DNA of 10,105 nucleotides from Fidelibacterota bacterium (lineage in GTDB: Bacteria; Pseudomonadota; Alphaproteobacteria; Rhodospirillales; Rhodospirillaceae), in assembly GCA_947473445.1 (NCBI GenBank), contig CANJEU010000047.1, positions 1 through 10,105 of the forward strand, written 5' to 3'. The translations under genes were made by a program, and so were the position numbers. Numbering within the stretch: the stretch's first letter is position 1; each line of letters begins with the position of its first letter. Below the pieces are notes generated by a model. It was not told where the DNA came from, ran no database searches, and saw nothing but the letters and a program-made list of their open reading frames with translations. Of the stretch, positions 6,124 through 10,105 are shown piece by piece.

Positions 6124-6891
6124 ATGTCTGCGGCGCAGCAATTTACGCGTTCCGATGGCGCGACGATTTCGTTCGTTCGGGACGATGCGCAGGATACGAA
6201 AAAGCCCAGTGTTGTCTTCTTGCATGGGCTTCGGTCCGACAAAGGCGGCACCAAGGCCGAGGCTCTGACCCGGCACGCACGCGAGCGAGGCTACGGCCTC
6301 CTGCGCTTTGATATGTTCGGCCACGGCGCGTCCAGCGGCCGGTTTGAAGACGGCGGCATCTCGCGTTGGGTCGAAGATGCCGTTGCAGTGCTTGATGAGC
6401 TGACCACCGGTCCGCAAATCCTGGTGGGGTCGAGCATGGGGGGGTGGGTCATGGTGAAGACCGCCATGGCGCGCCCGCGGAAGGTGATGGGACTGGTGGG
6501 GATCGCCGTGGCGCCCGACTTTACCGAGGATCTGATGTGGGCCGGATTTGACGCCGGTCAGCGCGCGGCGCTGATGACGGCGGGCGCCGTCGATCTGCCC
6601 AGCGACTACGACGACGGTCCGTATAGGATCTCGCGCCATCTGATTGAAGACGGACGCAGGAATTTGGTGCTGCGCGCCGATATTCCCATCACCTGCCCGG
6701 TGCGCCTGATCCACGGGCAGCAGGACGCGGCGGTGCCGTGGGAAACCTCGCTGCGGCTGGCGGCGAAGATTTTGGGAGACGATGTGATGACCCACCTCGT
6801 AAAAGATGGCGATCACCGCTTGTCGCGGCCGCAGGATCTGACGCGGTTGTGCGGCTTGGTGGACGAGCTGGTGACAAAAGGATGTTCGTGA
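6124..6891 (+). CDS. ABHD10-like alpha/beta hydrolase (serine esterase/thioesterase)
   Basis: A 255-aa single-domain alpha/beta hydrolase. The nucleophile elbow is G-S-S-M-G-G with S104. The likely triad partners are D201 (IHGQQDAAVPWE) and H231 (KDGDHRLSR). The oxyanion-side HG is at 34-35 (VVFLHGLRSDKGGTKA). Several stretches resemble the mitochondrial protein ABHD10: 'GTKA' after the HG loop, 'LLRFDMFGHGASSG', 'GPQILVGSSMGGWVM', 'CPVRLIHGQQD-x-x-VPW' and the final 'DHR'. ABHD10 has been described as an acyl-glucuronide esterase and S-depalmitoylase; the bacterial substrate is unknown. No signal peptide is seen, so it is probably cytosolic. The ATG at 6124 is preferred over an in-frame GTG at 6079, which directly abuts the inner hairpin and would add residues of no recognisable homology. 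A convincing ribosome site is absent, which leaves the start open. The stop overlaps the next gene's start. Confidence 0.88.
   Translation: MSAAQQFTRSDGATISFVRDDAQDTKKPSVVFLHGLRSDKGGTKAEALTRHARERGYGLLRFDMFGHGASSGRFEDGGISRWVEDAVAVLDELTTGPQILVGSSMGGWVMVKTAMARPRKVMGLVGIAVAPDFTEDLMWAGFDAGQRAALMTAGAVDLPSDYDDGPYRISRHLIEDGRRNLVLRADIPITCPVRLIHGQQDAAVPWETSLRLAAKILGDDVMTHLVKDGDHRLSRPQDLTRLCGLVDELVTKGCS
6876..6882 (+). promoter_or_regulatory. Ribosome binding site of the TPR gene
   Basis: AAAAGGA ends 8 bases before the ATG at 6891. It favours that start over the ATG at 6882, which overlaps the site itself. It lies within the last codons of the hydrolase gene. Confidence 0.6.
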
Positions 6892-7709
6892 TGCGCAAGA
6901 TTCTGCTGACGGCCGTGATGATGGCCGCCGTGCTCGCGACGCCGGCTGTGGCCGCAACCGGCAGCGCCGCGAGCGGTCCCGCGAAGGCCTCGCCCACGCC
7001 CGACACGCAAAACCCTTCGCACACCTACGAAGTTTGTCTCATGACGGCCAAGAACGAACCCGAGAAGGGGTTCGAAATGGCCGGCAAATGGCTCGCCCTC
7101 GGCGGCGGCCCGCCCGCCCGGCACTGCGAAGCCATCGCCCTTGTCGGCATGAAGGAATACACAAGCGCCGCGACCCGGCTCGAAGAACTCGCAGCGCTCA
7201 ACGAAGACGAATCGGTACGTGCGGGCGTGCTCTCGCAAGCCGGCCAGGCCTGGCTTCTGCAGGGCGATCTCACACGCGCGCTCGAAGCGCAGACGAAGGC
7301 GCTCGACGCGATGCCGGTGCGCAATCGCCAGCATGCCAACATCCTTGTCGACCGCGCCGCGACTTATGCCGATGCCGGCAAATATTCCGATGCCGTCCTC
7401 GATCTTGACGCATCGCTCGCCATTGAACCGAGGAACCCCGATGCGCTTGCGTTCCGGGCCAGTGCGCGCCGCCATCTCAACGATGTTGACGTCGCTCTCG
7501 TCGATGCCGAACAGTCCGTCGCGCTTGATCCGCACAACATCATCGGACTGCTCGAGCGCGGTATCATTTACAAGCTGAAGAAACGCAACGACGACGCCCG
7601 GCAGGATTGGCTGCGCATCATCCAGCTCGCCCCCGACTCCGAAGCCGGCAAAGCCGCCCGCACGAACATCGAACGCATGGATGTGGTTGTGGACGCGGAG
7701 GGGAAGTAG
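6891..7709 (+). CDS. Exported TPR (tetratricopeptide repeat) protein
   Basis: A 272-aa protein with a clear signal peptide: positively charged MRK, hydrophobic ILLTAVMMAAVLATPAV, and a probable cleavage after AVA near residue 21 (AVA-ATGS). There is no lipobox cysteine, so a soluble periplasmic protein is expected. After a Pro/Ser/Thr-rich linker (23-44) the protein is alpha-helical. The clear TPR units are at about 111-144 (AGQAWLLQGDLTRALEAQTKALDAMP), 149-182 (RAATYADAGKYSDAVLDLDASLAIEP), 183-216 (RASARRHLNDVDVALVDAEQSVALDP) and 217-250. A degenerate pair lies before them (47-105). C49 and C79 are the only cysteines of the mature region and could form a disulfide. TPRs are protein-binding scaffolds, so no catalytic role is implied. 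The ATG shares its A with the hydrolase TGA (TGATG), and AAAAGGA lies 8 bases upstream, so the two genes are translationally coupled. A partnership with the hydrolase is possible, although their predicted compartments differ. Confidence 0.88.
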   Translation: MRKILLTAVMMAAVLATPAVAATGSAASGPAKASPTPDTQNPSHTYEVCLMTAKNEPEKGFEMAGKWLALGGGPPARHCEAIALVGMKEYTSAATRLEELAALNEDESVRAGVLSQAGQAWLLQGDLTRALEAQTKALDAMPVRNRQHANILVDRAATYADAGKYSDAVLDLDASLAIEPRNPDALAFRASARRHLNDVDVALVDAEQSVALDPHNIIGLLERGIIYKLKKRNDDARQDWLRIIQLAPDSEAGKAARTNIERMDVVVDAEGK

Positions 7710-7724
7710 CGCTTTTTGTTTTTT

Positions 7725-7834
7725 CCTCCCCCTGAAAGGGGGAGGCGTAGGAGGGGGTCGTTTGTTGTTTTCTGTTTTCGCCTCGGTGCTAACAGAAAAC
7801 GACCCCTCCCCGACCCTCCCCTTTCAGGGGAGGG
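7725..7834. repeat. Composite inverted repeat (REP-like) between convergent genes
   Basis: Three dyads are nested in about 110 bases. The left hairpin is CCTCCCCCT (7725-7733) / AGGGGGAGG (7737-7745) with loop GAA. The central stem is GTTTTCTGTT (7767-7776) / AACAGAAAAC (7791-7800) with a 14-base loop. The right hairpin is CCCTCCCCT (7814-7822) / AGGGGAGGG (7826-7834) with loop TTC. In addition, GGAGGGGGTCGTTT (7750-7763) can pair with the AAACGACCCCTCCC stretch at 7797-7810, allowing one bulge, so two alternative folds compete. It starts 15 bases after the TPR stop and ends 8 bases before the fzlA stop. It probably serves as a two-way transcription end. C/T-rich palindromes of this look recur between genes in many alphaproteobacterial genomes. 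Confidence 0.75.
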
Positions 7835-7842
7835 CGAAAACC

Positions 7843-8517
7843 TTAAAAATCCAAATCCGTATACACCGGGGCGGGCGCGATGCCAGGCACCGTGTCGGCC
7901 AGCAGGCACCGAAAACTAAAGCGCGACTTGATGCGCACGTACCATTCCTTCGTCAGCGGATGGTTCGCCCAGGGCACGTCGCCCGTATAATCGATCAGCG
8001 AGAGATGCGACGCCGCGCTCAGGTCGGCATAGGTGATGTCATCGCCCGCAAGCCAGCTGCGACGTTCGGTCAGCCAGGCGATGTACTGAAGGTGCGTATG
8101 GATATTCTCGCGCCCGGCGCGCAGCGCTCGTGAATCGGGGGCGGCGTTCATCGTCAGGCGGCGGATCAGTTTTTCGCCCGCGAGGTGCTGTGTGACGTCG
8201 CGGGAAAATTTCTGATCGAACCATGCGGCAAGGCGCCGCGCCTCCAGCCGATCCTTCGGGGTCCGTCCCAGGAGGTTCGGGGTCGGGTAAACCTCTTCCA
8301 GATATTCGCAGATCGCGTGGGTGTCGCTCACCACCACGTCGTTCTCATCCACCAGCACCGGCAGGTCGCCGGCGGGGTTGAGCGCGAGCAGGTCATCGCT
8401 CGGCGTCCACGGATCGAGCTCGACTTCGGTGAAGTCGAGACGTTTTTCGTGCAGCGCGAGGCGAACCTTGCGGGCCGTGGGCAGCAGTGTGTGGTGATAG
8501 AGCGTGCGCATCGTCAT
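7843..8517 (-). CDS. fzlA: GST-fold cell-division protein, FzlA-like
   Basis: A 224-aa protein of the glutathione S-transferase fold. The N-terminal thioredoxin-like domain (about 3-80) contains 'NPAGDLPVLVDEND' (47-60) with the cis-proline, and 'SDTHAICEYLEEVYP' (64-78). The all-helical C-terminal domain (about 88-205) includes 'EARRLAAWFDQKFSRDV' and the helix-capping 'LAGDDITYADLSAASHLSLIDY' (156-177). The 'VPGIAPAPVYTDLDF' tail is, from memory of the family, the hallmark of FzlA. FzlA of Caulobacter binds FtsZ filaments, promotes their curvature and controls constriction rate, and does not act as an ordinary GST. The thioredoxin-like domain has HHTLLPTARKVR where classical GSTs carry a catalytic Ser/Tyr/Cys. 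Start: ATG at 8517 or the second ATG at 8511 (MRTLYHH); neither has a strong ribosome site. It follows fliN by 59 bases on the same strand. A generic GST is the alternative call. Confidence 0.8.
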   Translation of the reverse strand: MTMRTLYHHTLLPTARKVRLALHEKRLDFTEVELDPWTPSDDLLALNPAGDLPVLVDENDVVVSDTHAICEYLEEVYPTPNLLGRTPKDRLEARRLAAWFDQKFSRDVTQHLAGEKLIRRLTMNAAPDSRALRAGRENIHTHLQYIAWLTERRSWLAGDDITYADLSAASHLSLIDYTGDVPWANHPLTKEWYVRIKSRFSFRCLLADTVPGIAPAPVYTDLDF

Positions 8518-8533
8518 TGGATGCGAGTTCTTT

Positions 8534-8555
8534 AAAAGATCGCGGGGGTCCGATC
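8534..8555 (-). terminator. Hairpin plus TTTT between fliN and fzlA
   Basis: On the minus strand GATCG (8555-8551), 8-base loop GACCCCCG, CGATC (8542-8538), then TTTT (8537-8534). It begins 21 bases after the fliN stop. A 5-bp stem with a 4-base T-run makes a weak intrinsic terminator or attenuator. Its distance to the fzlA start (17 bases) leaves no room for a promoter between them, so read-through into fzlA is expected. Confidence 0.4.
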
Positions 8556-8576
8556 CAGTATCTTAATCGGGGCGGC

Positions 8577-8855
8577 TTATTTTGCGCCGGCGCTGTAAAT
8601 GGATTTCACCAGTTCGGTGAGAGTCACACCGATCTTGTCACCCGAGGTAATCACCACTTCGCCCTTGGCGATGAGGACGTCGTTGGCGAAGATTTCCACA
8701 GGGTCTGAGGTCCGCTGTTCGAGCTCGACGACGGCGCCGCGGCCGAGTTTCAGAAGCTGGTTGACGCGCAGGTTCGCCTGGCCGAGGACGACGGAAATGT
8801 CGACGTCCACGTTGTAAATCGCCTGGTGCGAGTCTTCCTTGTCGTCTCTGGCCAT
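8577..8855 (-). CDS. fliN: Flagellar motor switch protein FliN
   Basis: A 92-aa protein that is essentially one SpoA (surface presentation of antigens) domain, about 14-86. It shows 'YNVDVDISVVLGQANLRVNQLLKLGRGAVVEL', 'DPVEIFANDVLIAKGEVV' and 'DKIGVTLTELV'. FliN forms most of the cytoplasmic C-ring with FliM, and takes part in torque switching and in docking the export apparatus through FliH. The length suits the short alphaproteobacterial form, with a charged N-terminus (MARDDKEDSHQ) in place of the long extension seen in enterobacteria. The ATG at 8855 is preceded by GAGG with a 10-base spacer. The gene stands alone here: no fliM, fliG, fliH or flbD flanks it, and its neighbours are a peptide-transporter ATPase and fzlA. 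A type III secretion homologue (SctQ C-terminal part) is less likely given the close match to the FliN core. Confidence 0.93.
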   Translation of the reverse strand: MARDDKEDSHQAIYNVDVDISVVLGQANLRVNQLLKLGRGAVVELEQRTSDPVEIFANDVLIAKGEVVITSGDKIGVTLTELVKSIYSAGAK

Positions 8856-8910
8856 ACGCGTCTTACCTCTCCGGGGGCTACTATGCGCCCACGGGTGTCC
8901 GATTTCACCT

Positions 8911-8940
8911 TAAAATTCCAATGGTTAAGAACCCATTAGG
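8911..8940 (-). terminator. Imperfect hairpin with TTTT downstream of the YejF-like gene
   Basis: On the minus strand CCTAATGGGTT (8940-8930) folds back on AACCATTGG (8926-8918) with two single-base bulges and a tiny loop, followed by AATTTTA. It starts 14 bases after the transporter stop. It would end that transcript and isolate fliN, but the bulges and short T-run make this tentative. Confidence 0.35.
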
Positions 8941-8954
8941 CCCGCGCGCTCCCC

Positions 8955-10105
8955 TTAAGTGTGTGTGGTTCGCAATTCAAGCGCGGCGGCCATCAACTGC
9001 TTCGTGTAGGGGTCTTTCGGGGAGGTGAAAATTTGCTGCGAGGAGCCGGTTTCGCGCACCTTGCCCTCTTTCATCACGATCACCGCATTGGCCAATGCCC
9101 GTACCACGCGCAAGTCGTGGCTGATGAACAGGTAGGCGAGCCCATATTTCGCCTGCAGCGCCCGCAGCAGATCGACAATCTGCGCCTGCACCGAAACATC
9201 AAGCGCGCTGGTGGGCTCGTCGAGCATCAGGAACTTCGGCCGCAGCACCATGGCCCGCGCGATGGCAATGCGCTGGCGTTGCCCGCCTGAAAACTCGTGC
9301 GGGTAGCGGTCGAGCATGTCGGGATTGAGCCCCACGTCCCTCAGCGCCTCGGCCACCTGTTCGCGTTGCTCGGCGGGCGTGCCGATCTTATGAACCTCGA
9401 GTCCTTCGCCAACGATCTGCCCGATGGTCAGGCGCGGGCTCAGCGACCCGAAGGGATCTTGAAACACCACCTGCATATCGCGCCGCAGGGGCCGCAAGTC
9501 GTTGCGCTTCAAGCCGTCGATCCGCTGGCCCTGGAAGCGGATCGGCCCTTCGCTGCCGATCAGACGTAAAAGCGCGAGACCCAGCGTGGTTTTGCCCGAG
9601 CCGCTTTCCCCGACGACCCCGAGCGTATCGCCCGCTTTCACCGATAGGGTCACGCCGTCGACGGCTTTGATGTAACCCACCGTGCGGCGGATGACGCCGC
9701 GCTTGATGGGGAACCACACCTTGAGATCGTCGGCGGCCATCACTTCGGGCGCGTCCGTTACGGGCGCGGGCGGCTCGCCGCGCGGTTCGGCCGCGACGAG
9801 ATGCTGGGTGTAGGTATGCGCGGGGGTCGAGAAAACCTTCTCCACATCGCCCTGTTCAACGACCAGCCCGTCCTTCATCACGCAGACCCGTCCGCCCAGC
9901 TTGCGCACGATGGCAAGGTCATGGGTGATGAACAGCATCGCCATGCCAAGGCGTCGCTGCAGGTCTTTCAGCAGATCCAAAATCTGCGCCTGGATGGTGA
10001 CATCGAGCGCCGTCGTCGGTTCGTCGGCGATCAGAAGCTTCGGCTTGAGGGCGCACGCGATGGCGATGACGACACGCTGGCGTTGGCCACCGGACAGTTC
10101 GTGCG
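8955..10105 (-). CDS. yejF: Peptide ABC transporter ATPase with two fused nucleotide-binding domains, YejF-like (5' end outside window)
   Basis: About 383 C-terminal codons are visible; the start and the first Walker A lie beyond 10105. The end of ATPase domain 1 shows the signature LSGGQRQR (about 10080-10097), Walker B 'LLIADEPTTALD' and H-loop 'MLFITHD'. After the linker 'AAEPRGEPPAPVTDAPEV', domain 2 is complete. It has 'FPIKRGVIRRTVGYIKAVDGV', Walker A GESGSGKTT (9585-9611), Q-loop 'VVFQDPFGSLSPR', signature FSGGQRQR (about 9268-9291), Walker B 'FLMLDEPTSALD' and H-loop 'LFISHD'. Both halves look catalytically intact. Fused double ATPases of this kind energise oligopeptide importers. The 'FPIKRG...IRRTV' entry and 'AYLFISHDLRVVRAL' match YejF of the YejABEF system, which imports peptides including microcin C. 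GsiA or fused DppD-DppF are alternatives. The permeases would be expected upstream, to the right of the window. Confidence 0.9.
   Translation of the reverse strand, partial: HELSGGQRQRVVIAIACALKPKLLIADEPTTALDVTIQAQILDLLKDLQRRLGMAMLFITHDLAIVRKLGGRVCVMKDGLVVEQGDVEKVFSTPAHTYTQHLVAAEPRGEPPAPVTDAPEVMAADDLKVWFPIKRGVIRRTVGYIKAVDGVTLSVKAGDTLGVVGESGSGKTTLGLALLRLIGSEGPIRFQGQRIDGLKRNDLRPLRRDMQVVFQDPFGSLSPRLTIGQIVGEGLEVHKIGTPAEQREQVAEALRDVGLNPDMLDRYPHEFSGGQRQRIAIARAMVLRPKFLMLDEPTSALDVSVQAQIVDLLRALQAKYGLAYLFISHDLRVVRALANAVIVMKEGKVRETGSSQQIFTSPKDPYTKQLMAAALELRTTHT

Noticed and set aside
6121..6957. Minus-strand frame (278 codons) opposite the hydrolase
   Set aside because: It is antisense to an enzyme with an intact triad and has no domain of its own.
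8910..8928. Possible CtrA site (TTAA...TTAA) upstream of fliN
   Set aside because: The spacing between the two TTAA half-sites is 11 bases, while the CtrA consensus needs 7. Both halves also lie within the hairpin/T-tract that may end the transporter gene.
1..10105. A defence island, prophage, conjugative element, biosynthetic cluster or CRISPR system
   Set aside because: Every gene in the window belongs to a known core or widespread family with uniform composition. No integrase, transposase, toxin-antitoxin pair, nuclease or direct-repeat array was found.

Overview
The window looks like a chromosomal core region of a GC-rich alphaproteobacterium. The evidence is the flagellar fliN, a glutathione S-transferase (GST)-fold protein with the C-terminal signature of the FtsZ-binding protein FzlA, a fused double-ATPase YejF-type transporter subunit, and a consistent preference for G/C in the third codon position. 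I cannot name the genus. There are no transposases, phage genes, CRISPR arrays, tRNAs or rRNAs. I see no multi-gene system that I would call new; the interest lies in individual details.

Layout, left to right. (1) 1-673, plus strand: the end of a small winged-helix regulator, then a DUF2306 membrane protein. (2) 696-5943, minus strand, in transcription order: a family 4 glycosyltransferase (GT4), a GT9-like glycosyltransferase joined to it by an ATGA overlap, thrS, infC and a DoxX membrane protein. thrS-infC is the classical translation pair, but rpmI-rplT does not follow it here. infC has no ATG, GTG or TTG that can yield a full-length protein and almost certainly starts at ATC (1731-1733). 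(3) 6124-7709, plus strand: an ABHD10-like alpha/beta hydrolase and, overlapping its stop codon, an exported tetratricopeptide-repeat (TPR) protein. (4) 7725-7834: a composite inverted repeat between convergent genes. (5) 7843-10105, minus strand, in transcription order: the 3' part of a YejF-like peptide-transporter ATPase, fliN and fzlA.

The two glycosyltransferases probably act together on lipopolysaccharide or another envelope glycan. ThrS and IF-3 serve translation. YejF powers peptide uptake, FliN is part of the flagellar switch, and FzlA acts in cell division. These last three are neighbours with no evident common pathway.

No stretch longer than 300 bases lacks a gene. The largest gaps are 5944-6123, a divergent promoter region with a nested dyad, and 7710-7842, the inverted repeat. 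The gap at 3742-3832 upstream of thrS is fairly AT-rich and presumably holds its promoter, but I found no convincing promoter boxes there.
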